From Eublepharis macularius (lineage: Eukaryota > Chordata > Lepidosauria > Squamata > Eublepharidae), in the NCBI RefSeq assembly GCF_028583425.1, contig NC_072799.1, forward strand, positions 89,576,217 to 89,640,216: a DNA stretch of 64,000 nt. The letters are read 5' to 3'. Both the position numbers and the translations under genes were made by a program. The notes below the pieces were generated by a model. That model was given only the letters and a program-made list of their open reading frames with translations. It had not been told where the DNA came from and did not search any database. Shown one piece after another: positions 21,826 through 31,789 of the stretch (position 1 is its first letter; the number at the start of each line of letters is the position of its first letter).

Positions 21826-22105
21826 AAAGAGTCCAGTAGCACCTTTAAGACTAACCAACTTCATTGAGGCATAAGCTTTTGAGAACCACAGCTCTCTTCA
21901 TCAGATGCAACTTTATTGTAGCATAAGCTTTCGAGAACCACAGCTCTCTTCATCAGATGCAACCTGACGGTTGCATCTGATGAAGAGAGCTGTGGTTCTC
22001 GAAAGCTTATGCTACAATAAAGTTGGTTAGTCTTAAAGGTGCTACTGGACTCTTTACTATTTTGCAACTACAGACTAACACGGCTAACTCCTCTGGATAC
22101 AAAAG
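21826..22105. repeat. Head-to-head PLE tails (inverted array)
   Basis: Two tail copies in minus orientation (to about 21963; the tail block is repeated at 21870-21908 and 21921-21960) meet one tail in plus orientation (from 21973) across gcaacctgacggttgc, forming a large palindrome. The plus copy has an intact hammerhead-like core: CTGATGA 21977-21983, GAAA 22001-22004. It continues through the usual tail to cacggctaactcctctgg at about 22095. Confidence 0.85.
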
Positions 22106-23320
22106 CTATTCTTCATACAGGCACTTTGGATTGTTTAAAACAGCGCATTGTGCTGTAGGGCAAACTACTTTTGAAAGTTGTGATTTTCAAAAGTGGTTTG
22201 TAATTTGTAAGTGTCCAAAGTCCTACTTGAGTCAAGTACTTGGTTGTACATCAGATGCAAAACTACATCTCTGGTCTCTTGCCTCCTGCATGACCCTAAT
22301 GCAAAATACATCACGCTACTACGATTTTTAGAAATGCTTGCAGCATAGGGGTATTCCGTTATAAAGATCTGCTCATCGGGACAGAGGGAATGATCTGCAC
22401 CTCAAGTTGTGCGTCTGCCAACAACATGCTCTTTAGAACTTGAAATATTCTATTTAACTACCCTGTTTAAATATCCTGTTTAAAGACACACTTGTTGATT
22501 CTGAGCCTCAAAACACTGATGCAAAAATGGAAAAGCTAAAGCTATTGTCAGTATTTCTGCAAGCGAGAAATCTTGGTGTATATACTAATTTTTGCTGTTG
22601 GTTGATTGAAAGGATGAGTTCCAGCAGCATGCAGATGAAAGGAAAAAAAGATACCACTTCCAAATCTTTAATTAGCACTGTCACATTCCATGTTTTTGCA
22701 AAGACGCGGTGGGCAAGATAATCATTTTTCCGCCAGGAACTGTTCTCTGGGTCATCATACAGAAACCCACAGAGATGGCCAATTCTGACTATAGTTGTCA
22801 CCATTACATGATTGTTGTATTTGCCACTAAAGGAATCCTTCCAACAGCTCTCTGAAATCCTTTCCTAGACTGATATAGTTGTGAAGCAAACACAAGATCA
22901 TGGCACCATAAAGAACAACGGTTAACTTGCAATGTAAGCTTGTTAGGACTCGATACAGGAAGCTTCTAGCCTGAAGAAGTCTTCTAGCTTGCTCTGTTCT
23001 TCAGGTAGTCCTAACAAAGGTCTGCTTCTTCTATTTTTATTTTTTTTGTCTTTTCCCCCAAGTGGACCAACACAGCTTACCTCCAATTTTACCTTCTTTG
23101 AAGGATATTAAATTTGACCATCTAAGAACTGAAGAAATCTGATCTTTTACTACCTGATGGTGGGACTTTGTCAGTATGAGGGATTTTCCTTCCAACCAAT
23201 AGGTTGGAGTGTTGGCCTTTTATGGACTGTGGCCCTGGTTTGTATGTTCCAACTGATACAAATTACATGTGATATTGGGAATCAATTATCATATTCATTA
23301 ATGTATAGCTTAGCCACAAA
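22106..23320. other. Intronic sequence, nothing recognised
   Basis: A 98-codon minus-strand frame at 22508-22804 has no family signature and no suitable splice-bounded segment. Treated as non-coding. Confidence 0.45.
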
Positions 23321-23324
23321 AAGA

Positions 23325-23530
23325 AGCTGCCAGCTGGTGATGGCAATGGACAGGGCTGCTGGGGTTTTCAAGGCAACACATCAACAGAGGTGCTTTGCCA
23401 TTGCCTGCCTCCGAATAGCAACCCTGGACTTCCTTGGTGGTCTCCCATCCAAGTACTAACCAGAGCCAACCCCGCTTAGCTTTCAGGTTCTGACAATATC
23501 ACACTAGCCTGGGCCATCCAAGTCAGGGTG
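23325..23530 (-). repeat. 5S rRNA-derived SINE
   Basis: The segment ggtctcccatccaagtact (23439-23457) is the exact reverse complement of a conserved vertebrate 5S rRNA stretch. The following cc.gcttagctttcag is the 5S internal-promoter region in decayed form. A SINE body precedes it (minus-strand 3' side). The head is 5S-like, so promoter activity would come from the 5S internal control region. Confidence 0.8.
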
Positions 23531-23949
23531 GTGCCAGCAAGGGGAGGGGTATGGATTGTGCCTGCAATGCTGTAGAAAGGGGACACCACGCTGTTTCATC
23601 CAAAATGCCCCATGCCAAATACACACAGCAATAGAACCACAACGGTCTCCGGGGATACTAGATAACAATTATAATGAGTAAATTTAATCCTTATTCAAAG
23701 TGCTTGGTGCTAAGTGCTAAATATGTGCAATATTATAAACCAACAATATATAATTTACAAAATATCATATACAAGCCACTGAGTAGTCATATTGCACTAA
23801 ACAGTCCATACAAATTTCCATAATAAACAGTTTGCAGATACTCCAGTGAAACTGGTGAAAGAGTACTAGGTTCCGTTTGTTGTTTGTTCTTTCTTCTACA
23901 CAATTATGTGCAAATTCTCATTCAACAAAATATAGACCAGGTGACCTTC

Positions 23950-25010
23950 CTTGTTCCACTTATGAAATGGACAAAAGCTGATTTTTACTTCCAATGTACA
24001 TTGATGTTACCATAGCATGGATCCAAGTGGCCAGGTCAGCCATGTCAAGATAAGAAGCCATCTTCCAGGCTAGAGTGAGGTTGTAGTAAGCATTTTTTGC
24101 CCCTGCCTTAACTTGTTTTTCTAGTAATAACGCTGGATCTAGTATAACCTCTAGGCTCTTAACTGAGTCTGCAAGGGTCAGATGAATTCTATCGAAAGCG
24201 GGGAGGTCAGTGTCCTTCAAGATCTCTGCCTTCCCAACAAGCATCACTTCGGTCTTGTCTGGGTTCAATTTCAGTTTGTTCTTTTTCAGCCATTTCACCA
24301 CGGCTGTCAGGCAGCAATCTAAGATTTCTACTGCATCCTGTGGGGACTTGGATAGCGAGATAGAGAGTTAAGTGTCATCTGCATATCACTTAAATTTCTA
24401 TGGTAAATGTACTGGCTAAGTGCTGTAATAAAGAATTGAATTGAATTTTCATCTGCATATTGATGACATCCAACTCCATAGCTGCGAATGAGTTCTCCTA
24501 AGGGTTTTACGTAAAGGTTGAATAACATGGGAGATAAGATTGTGCCCTGCGGAACCCCATAAGATAGTTCCCATTCTGGAGATAGTTGATCTCCAACGGC
24601 CACCCTTTTGAGTCCACCCCAAGAGAAATGATTTAAACCAGTCCAGGGCACATCCTTTCATACCCACTTCTGTTTCTAAACACTTCAACAGGATGGCATG
24701 GTCTACTGTGTCAAAGGCAGAAGATGGATCCAATAGAAGCAATGAGGCATGGTCTTTGTCTATATTCAGATGGAGATCACCAACTCTAGACCTTCTTGGA
24801 TAACTCTAGAGCTCTGGACCCTTTCCAGTCAGGTTTCAGATCAGGGCATGGGACAGAGACAGCAGTGCTAGTGCTGTCTCTGTCCCATGCCCTGGTCTGA
24901 AACCTGACTGGAAAGGATCCAGAGCGCTAGAGTTATCCAAGAAGGTCTAGAGTTGGTCAGCTACTGCACTCTCAATCACTTTGCCCAATGAAGATTTCCA
25001 GCTGGAGAAA
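23950..25010 (-). repeat. L2-like LINE reverse transcriptase fragment
   Basis: Minus-strand frames encode, in order: ALDPFQSGFRPGHGTETA (24.9 kb), SSAFDTVDHAILLKCLE (24.7 kb), YGVPQGTILSPMLFNLY with HQYAD (24.5 kb), and LKLNPDKTEVMLVG (24.26 kb). These are RT motifs of an L2/CR1-group LINE. Stops and frameshifts are frequent. It is interrupted by an inverted duplication (24779-24962) and by a short segment near 24.4 kb. Confidence 0.8.
24779..24962. repeat. Near-perfect 90-bp inverted duplication within LINE
   Basis: The stretch from accaactctagaccttcttg at 24779 to gacagcagtgctag near 24875 is followed, after a few bases, by its near-perfect reverse complement ending at about 24962. Only a few mismatches are seen. 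Both arms code the same LINE segment (LDNS.ALDPFQSGF) on opposite strands. Confidence 0.85.
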
Positions 25011-27020
25011 TAGGACATAGGCAAAAAAAAAGTTAAAGAATCCAGTCACAGGTCCCAATGTGTACTTTTGGTCCCGGATCTTCAGCGTTGCAAAAGACTA
25101 TAATGTTTGTCTACCCACTGCCTGACAAGTGACTTGCATGATCCGCTAAGGACCATAGCAGATCTGATTAACTGCTTGTTGGTTTTTTCAGTCTGAACAG
25201 GACAGCCTTCATTGCTTCTTTGTCCAAGTAGTCTACTTTTGTGCAATTGGAGATGATTTTAACTGCACACACCTAACCTAACTGACAGCGTGAACATGAA
25301 CAGCCTTCTAAGCCCATTGATTTCAAAGGATTTCACGAAGGGTGCAACTCTGTTCAGTATTGCATTGGTCTGTGTAACACTGCCTCCCTTCCAGTTTAAG
25401 GCTGAAGATGGGCTTTTACTTCACACACACAGAATAATTTTTCTTCCTCCCTCACTTCCCCCCCCTTAACATCCAGACTGAATGCTAATAAACTCAACAA
25501 CTTGCTTGCTACTTTATCATATTTTAGTTAGTCTAAGACTAGTACCCTACTCTGGTTCTTTAAATCATTGTTTCCCAACAAGTGGGTTGGGACCCAAAAG
25601 CGGGTCGCAGGCCAGCCCTCCTTAATGGCCGTCCCTGCTCTTTGCAGTGCTCTCTTTCTGTCCTCTTCTTCCAAACCAGCTTTTCATATTCTTATTCCCC
25701 CCACCCCTTGCAAGAAGAATGTGAGGGTGGGGGGAGTAATCCAGCAGCTAGTAACTTTACAGGTATCCATTTTCCTATGTAGAACAATATATCTGAAGGA
25801 AAATCACAACTGAAGTGGCTTGTATAAGAGGTGTTTTGGTGCTTAACTTGAGGCAAAGCTTAGACCTATATTTTGAAAACTAAGACCTAGCCCTGGACCT
25901 AGTATCTTCCATGTCATACATTAGTTGGTATTTTTTTCTTCACTGAATATACATACTGATTGATAGAGAATCACATGTGTCCTAATGGTTACTAGAGTGA
26001 GGCTGTTAGAATCTAAAAAGAGAATAGAGAGTAATGGAGAAGACAAAGATGGTCAAAGGCTGGAACCCTCATGTGCAAAAGCTGTCTACTTCAGAACACC
26101 TAGTATGACCGCTTTTAAGGTACCTCTTTGTTTTTGTTCTAGCAGACTAAGGGTGGAAACCTCTGCAAGTTACTCCAATCTATGCCAATTTGTCAATGTA
26201 CTTAGGCTGCACTGACTCTGCAAAGGAATGCATGGTAACAAAACTAATTCTCCATGAGAAATACAATTAATTTTGTAGGCAAAAAATCATATATATAATG
26301 CATCATCGCTATGGCACATGATTAGGTCCCACTAAACTTATGCAAAATGCATTTAACTGCAAAAAAATACGTAACTTTTTTTTAAAAAAACCATGTCTCA
26401 GTAGTTTGGGATTATAGTTTCTTTCCCTACCACCTTCCTGATTTAAAACAATTATTCTCTTCGCTGGTGGAGAAGGAACGTCCCAAAATCACAGGCTCTG
26501 ATGAGGAGTGATAACTGAGGAGTTGCTTTTTATTTCTGAATTTTGTGCTGGATGATCGGTATGCGCAACTTGCTGCTCTCTGCATTTCCTTCAGTCATTT
26601 TTTATTTATATGCCCATTAGTAAAAACACTGCAAAAACCATCCTTGTTGTTACAGTATGTACAGTTCTGAATCTTTCTGTATTTTACCCAGGAATATGTG
26701 TGTTCATCAGTCAAACACCTCCAAAAAAGAATTTGGGTACAGTTTTCTATTTGTTTGATCCAGATCTGGGTATCAGGAATACCATAAATATCTGGCATCC
26801 CTGATTTCTGAATCAAATTCTCTAATCCAGTTTGGCAAAATTAGAGGCTCCTATCTATATTCGTTCATTCACGCATCAGTAACTCTGAGGAGTAAATGCA
26901 AATGAAAAAAGTGAAAGCTGCAGCAAACTCAATTCCCTCCAAGATGAATTTTAGAAATTCTTCCTGTTAAATTGTAATGGATCTTTAAGGATAAAGATGT
27001 CTCTCTGGGAACCAAGATCA
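25011..27020. other. Mostly unassigned intronic sequence
   Basis: A short repeat of the cctaagcccattgatttcaa type is seen near 25305. Frames at 25568-25813 and 26595-26816 carry no recognised motif. No OCIAD1 exon was found here, although an early coding exon is expected between 21.2 and 27.9 kb. Confidence 0.4.
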
Positions 27021-27027
27021 AATAATC

Positions 27028-27478
27028 CAAACTATGGTGTTCTCCATTGCTATGTATGGATGTGAAAGTTGGACGATGAAGAAAGCTGACAGGAAGAAAA
27101 TTGATTCATTTGAAATGTGGTGCTGGAGGAGAGTTTTGCAGATATCTTGGACAGCCAAAAAGACCAATAAGTGGGTACTAGATCAAATCAAGCCTGATTC
27201 CTCCCTAGAAGCTAAAATGACAAAACTGAAGCTATTGCACTTTAGTCATATCATGAGAAGACAAGATTCTCTGGAAAAGTAAATAATGCTTAGAAAAATA
27301 GAAGGCAGAAGGAAAAGAAGACCTAAAACGAGATGGCTAGACTCAATAAAAGAAGCGAAGTTCTCCAGTTTGCAGGGTCTGAGCAAGTCTGTTATTGATA
27401 GGACGTTTGGGAGGTCCTTCATTCCTAGGGTCGCCATAGGTCGGCGGCGACTTGACGGCACATCACACACCTACACAC
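27028..27478 (+). repeat. RTE/BovB LINE 3' end
   Basis: The plus frame encodes AMYGCESWTMKKADRKKIDS, WCWRRVLQISWTAKKTN and FSHIMRRQDSLEK. After one in-frame stop it gives IEGRRKRRPKTRWLDSI. This is the characteristic C-terminal region of BovB ORF2. It ends in the BovB tail gggtcgccataggtcgg, then gacttgacggca. The 5' part is absent. Confidence 0.88.
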
Positions 27479-27913
27479 AAACATGTAATTCTCCCCGCTC
27501 TATCTCAGACAGCAGAAACTTATTTAGCCATTTTAATGTTACTTAATCGGCTTTAAAAATGTACTTCTTGGATCACATTCAGTTTGGGCAGTATTTAGTT
27601 TTGATCTGCCAAGTAGTTCTCTCCAGACTGTAAAGGGGATAAAAAAAATTAAAGGCAACACAAACTGGCATGAAGGCAGTAAAGGGGTTCTACAGCGGAG
27701 TTTTAAATGGTATTTCATGAAATCAGGAGCGGACGCCGAGGATTCAGGGGGAGGGACGGCTCAGCGTAGCCCCCGCCCCCAGCCAAGCATGCCTTGCCCA
27801 GGTCGCCCAGGTCGGGCCGGTGGGCATCTCCCCTCACCTGCCCGGGACGGTCCATCGCTCGGCCAAGCGGGGAGTCCAAGATCGCCCGCTGAAAGGTTGC
27901 CGGAAACACTTAC

Positions 27914-27960
27914 GGAAGTCCCGCATCTCTAACCGGAAGGGCGCACGCTTCCGCCAATCA
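27914..27960 (-). other. OCIAD1: Candidate OCIAD1 first exon
   Basis: On the minus strand a consensus donor GACTTCC|gtaagt starts at 27913, just downstream of the CCAAT and ETS motifs. An ATG at 27926-27924 gives M-R-D-F before the donor, loosely like the known OCIAD1 N-terminus (M.GRADF). The exon could equally be non-coding. The 5' limit is a guess from promoter motifs. Confidence 0.4.
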
Positions 27961-28048
27961 CCACAACCCACCCCGGAAGCAGAAGGGAGGGAGCGGGGAA
28001 AGGAGGCGGGGAGGAATGGGACGGAAACAAAGGCGGGCTGAGGCAGCG

Positions 28049-28058
28049 GCGCATGCGC
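28049..28058. promoter_or_regulatory. NRF1 binding-site palindrome
   Basis: GCGCATGCGC is the canonical NRF1 core. NRF1 controls many genes for mitochondrial proteins, which suits OCIAD1. Confidence 0.6.
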
Positions 28059-28369
28059 AAGGGCGGCTCACAGTCCTTTGCGGAGGCCGGTTAAACTTTG
28101 ACGTTTGTAGTTACGGGACTTGAACCCGACAGGGAGCCTCGCGACCTGGACTGCTAGATAGAGTCCCAAAAGCAAAGCCGGGGCCTGCCTTCGGGGGTGG
28201 GGGTGGGGGTGGGGAGAGTGCCGTCCAGTCAGAACCGACTTTGTTTAAATAATTTGTTGAGTGGTCCATTTATTTCATGGTGAAGTAATATCTCTAGAAA
28301 CAAAAGTAAATATGTTATATTATAAAAATAGTAGAGGCGATGATTTCTTGTGCTTAACCATAAAACGAA

Positions 28370-28575
28370 ATCCTGCCCTCAAGTCATAGCCCATTTGTGG
28401 TTAAATACCCTCACCCCCGCGTGAGGTTTTCATGGCAAGAGACGGTGGTTTGCCTCCGAGTAGCTTCCCTGGTGTTCATTGGAAGTCTCCCATCCAATTA
28501 CTAAGCAAAGCCAACCTTGCTTAGCTTCTGAGATTTGGCTCACCTGGGCTATCCAGGTCAGGGCATTTTAAAGGT
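28370..28575 (-). repeat. 5S rRNA-derived SINE, second copy
   Basis: Contains gtctcccatccaattactaa, then ccttgcttagcttctgagat, the reverse complement of 5S rRNA with a few changes. It follows the SINE body with gaggttttcatggcaagaga. Same family as 23.3 kb. Confidence 0.75.
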
Positions 28576-29204
28576 ATGGAAGTCCGGTTTTCTTCTGCAT
28601 CTGATGAAGCTTCTGAAAATCCAAGATGTGAGAAGATCAGGCACTCCTAGGTTAAAACCAGCCAAAACAGTATGACGAAATAAGTGACTGGAGCTTTCCC
28701 ATCGTACTTAGGAACATCCATCCTTCCCCTTTCTCTTCCCAGTTTGTTGTTTCACTTTTTTCTTCAGAGGGGTTGTGTTAACCTTGAAAATTCAGTTTTA
28801 GTCGGGCCTAATAAAAGCTTTTGTGTTGCTTCGGGATTTCCTCCTACCGCCCTCAACAGGCTAGCACCGCTGTGTGGGATCTCTGTCTACGGAGGGATCA
28901 AATTAAAGCAAACCCGCTCCCCTAGTACTCCACATATGTATTTACTAATGTATTTACAAAGAATAAGAGTTGCAGGGAGCAATCTTAAGCATACTCAGAA
29001 GTAAACTCCATGGATTTCAATGGGGCTTATTCCAAAGAAAGTGTTCTTAGAGTGGCAGCATTAGAAACTAAATGCCTCTCACTCTTCTTGATCCAAACAA
29101 TTATATCTCGTTGATAAAATGTAAAGCAACGTTTTACTCTCTATCCATATAGTATGCTTTGTCTTTGCCAAAGAGAAAATTGGACTTTTTGGAGGGAAGG
29201 CTGC

Positions 29205-29340
29205 ATGGGATAGGCTCATCGAGAGCTAAGCAGGGTCTGTAGAGGAAGGCACTGGCAAACCATGTCTGCTTCTCACTTGCCTTGAAAGTTCCTTGGTGGG
29301 GTCACCAGAGGTCAGTTGTGACTTGACAGCATATACACAT
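29205..29340 (+). repeat. SINE with 5S-like head and BovB-like tail
   Basis: Opens with gagagctaagcagggtc (5S-like), continues ggcactggcaaaccatgtct and ends ggggtcaccagaggtcagtt followed by gtgacttgacagca. The end is related to the BovB tail at 27.43 kb, suggesting mobilisation by BovB machinery. Confidence 0.7.
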
Positions 29341-30343
29341 ACACAATTGGACTACTTAGCAATAGCAGAAAAAAACAGCAGTAAGTTCTTGGCCCAAAAA
29401 AGGGACAGGAAACTGTCAAACACTTAAGAGACTGCAATCTTGTTCGGTGCTTGGAGTGGTAAATCCTTTGCCCTCTAGGGGTTTAGATGCACCCAGTTCT
29501 GCACATGATTAGGGTTTAAGATTCACATCTGTACCTACATCCTATCAAATGTATTTAAATTCATTTATTTAGAATAATTTTATCATGCCTTTACCAGAAT
29601 ATGTTACAGCATTAGACATGTAGTGTTGTATTTTTCCTGTGTCTTTAAAAGGTTACAACACAGGTAGAAATTCAACTGGTGCAGTATTCCCTGGTCCCAG
29701 AGATTCCTGAAGGGTGTAGCTGTTGAATTTCTGCCTGTCATACAAATATTTTAATCCTATGTAACTTTTTCTCTTAGTATTCAGGGTAGAGGGCATTATG
29801 CTTTCAGTGCACTGTGAAAAAGAAGCTCTTGCCTCTCAAACATTAATGACAGAAAATGCAAGAAGCAACACCTGCTCATCTATGCATCTCTGTTGAATTT
29901 CTTATTTTCAAGAAGCATTTAAAAGCCCAGCCAGGAAAAAATTTCGTTTAAAAGTAAAAAGGGTCTTGTTTAGGTTATTTTGTTCCTCTGGGTAGAGGGT
30001 GCAGTTGTTTCAAAGAAGCAACCATAGTAAGCATGCCTGCTTAATTTTTTAATATCGGTTTCTAAGTATTTCTATTGCCCTTGCCCTTGTCCCGCTTAGC
30101 TGTTCTGGAATAGACCTGCTGCTTAGTGCACATATTTGGAGAGTGAGGATGCCATTCTTCTTTCTGTTGGCGCGGGAGCCGAGAGGAGCAGCACAATGAT
30201 AAGTCAAGGTCACTCACTGGTGGATAAGATTTCACTCTGGCTCTAACCCACGGCTTGTTCCTTAACACATTACACCACCTGGAGCTTGGCTTGTACTTTT
30301 TGTTGCTGTGTGTTATGCCCACTGTCCTGTCACAACTCTAGCT
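29341..30343. other. Intergenic sequence, nothing recognised
   Basis: No coding exon, RNA or clear repeat. The 86-codon frame at 30062-30322 shows no domain. Confidence 0.45.
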
Positions 30344-30351
30344 CTTACTAT

Positions 30352-30607
30352 CAGGGCTTTTTTTCAGCAGGAACGCGGTGGAATGGAGTTCCGGAACCTC
30401 TTGAAAATGGTCACATGGCTGGTGGCCCCGCCCCCTGATCTCCAGACAGAGGGGAGTTTAGATTGCCCTCCACACTGCTGGCACGTAGGGCAATCTAAGC
30501 TCCCCCCTGTCTGGAGATCAGGGGGCGGGGCCACCAGCCATGTGACCATTTTCTCCGAGGGCAACCCACTGAGTTCCACCACCTCTTTTCCCAGAAAAAA
30601 AGCCCTG
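30352..30607. mobile_element. Foldback hAT MITE, copy C
   Basis: Ends CAGGGC...GCCCTG with a perfect 8-bp target duplication cttactat at 30344-30351 and 30608-30615. The centre pairs ctgatctccagacagagggg with ctgtctggagatcag. The perfect duplication indicates a comparatively young insertion. Confidence 0.92.
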
Positions 30608-30663
30608 CTTACTATCATGATGTTATATGCTTACATCTGACTGTGTTCTATAATGCCACCTAG

Positions 30664-30775
30664 GTAGGGTTGCCAATGCCTCTTTTATGAGGGTTAATGA
30701 AATGTTATTTACCTTCTGCCATTTCCACACATAAAGGGACAGGGCATGTTTCTCCAGGTCTGCAGGCAACCCTAC
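30664..30775. repeat. Small repeat with GGGTTGCC/GGCAACCC ends
   Basis: Starts agggttgccaatgcc and ends ggcaaccct, an inverted terminal repeat of ~9 bp around 110 bp. A related copy lies at 59994-60115. Confidence 0.5.
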
Positions 30776-31195
30776 AGTTGGGTTAAATGTTCTGGAAAGG
30801 CTAAAAAATACTGTACCAGAAAACCATTAACACAACAGCCACTTGGAACACTCTTTGCAGTAGCATTCAAGTTTTAATCTCACTTCATGTTTCCAACTGA
30901 AACTGTAAATTTTCCTTATGTTGGTCTAATGTAATAGATGTTCATAGGAAGACCCAGTATAGACCATGGAAGCAAATGTGTGGTCTGATCCTATTTAAGA
31001 TTGCTTATGATTGTTTTGTATTTAATAGCTCTTACACCCAAGTAAGAATGTCAGTAGCCAAAAAGGTTGAGAAAAGCTGATAATGAACTAGTGAGGAAAG
31101 ATATAAATTCAATAAATCCACTAGAAATACCATTAAGATGTATGTGAAATACAGAACACTAGTAACAAACCACATTGTGAGAAAAAATAAAATGG

Positions 31196-31780
31196 GCTCT
31201 AGAAAAGGAAGCGCAAGCAGGCAGGCATTGCCTCCTCCTCCTCCTCTTCCTCCATGACTGATCCCGGCTGGGTAAAGGCAGTGGAGGCAGATATTGCCAC
31301 CTGCTCCGCTCCTGGTCCTGGCAGGGTAAGGGGGGGCAGGCATTACCACCTGCTCTGTGAATGATTCTGGCCAGTGAAGGGGGCGGGGATTGCCGCCTGC
31401 TCCGGGCTTGATCCTGGCCGCGTAAAAGGGGGAGGCAGGCATTACCACCTAATCTGCACCTGATCCTAGCTGGGTGAAGTGGGGTGGGCATTGCCTCCTC
31501 TGGGCCTGATTCCGGTCAGGTGAAGGGGGGGCAGGCATAGTGGCCTCCGCGCTGGATTCTGGTCAGGTGAAGGGAGGGGGAAGGCATTGATCCCGGCCAG
31601 GTGAAGAGGGGTTGGACATTGCCTCCTGCTTCATGTCTGATCCCAGCCAGATGAAGGCAGGGGGCAGGCATTGCCTCCTGCTCTGTGCTTGATTCCATCC
31701 GGGTGAAGGGGGGGCAGGCATTGCTGCCTGTTCCACATCTGATCCTGTCTGGATGGGCTATCTCTTCTGGGCTTCTCGCC
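31196..31780. repeat. Minisatellite, ~60-bp period, about ten units
   Basis: The unit has the pattern ggcaggcattgcctcctgct, ct.tg.ctgatcc, ggc.gggtgaagggggg. Units differ by substitutions and small indels. The minus-strand frames across it (31032-31448, 31159-31491, 31516-31860) are only the repeat translated. Confidence 0.9.
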
Positions 31781-31789
31781 ATGGCATCA

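Larger units (their letters stand above)
27714..28165 (-). promoter_or_regulatory. CpG island, probable OCIAD1 promoter
   Basis: An abruptly GC- and CpG-rich block with ETS-type CCGGAAG sites (27933, 27973), a CCAAT box on the minus strand (gccaatcac near 27955) and an NRF1 palindrome at 28049-28058. It lies upstream of the most 5' identified OCIAD1 exon, on the same strand, with no other gene between. A minus-strand splice donor lies inside it. Promoter role is inferred. Confidence 0.7.

Noticed and set aside
22508..22804. Possible extra exon (98-codon minus-strand frame)
   Set aside because: No match to OCIAD1 or another known neighbour gene that I could recognise, and no convincing splice-bounded core.
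23325..23530. A genuine 5S rRNA gene
   Set aside because: Only part of the 5S sequence is present, in decayed form and fused to a SINE body. The same structure recurs at 28.4 kb.
31196..31780. CRISPR-like array
   Set aside because: Tandem units are contiguous without unique spacers, and the DNA is vertebrate. It is a minisatellite.
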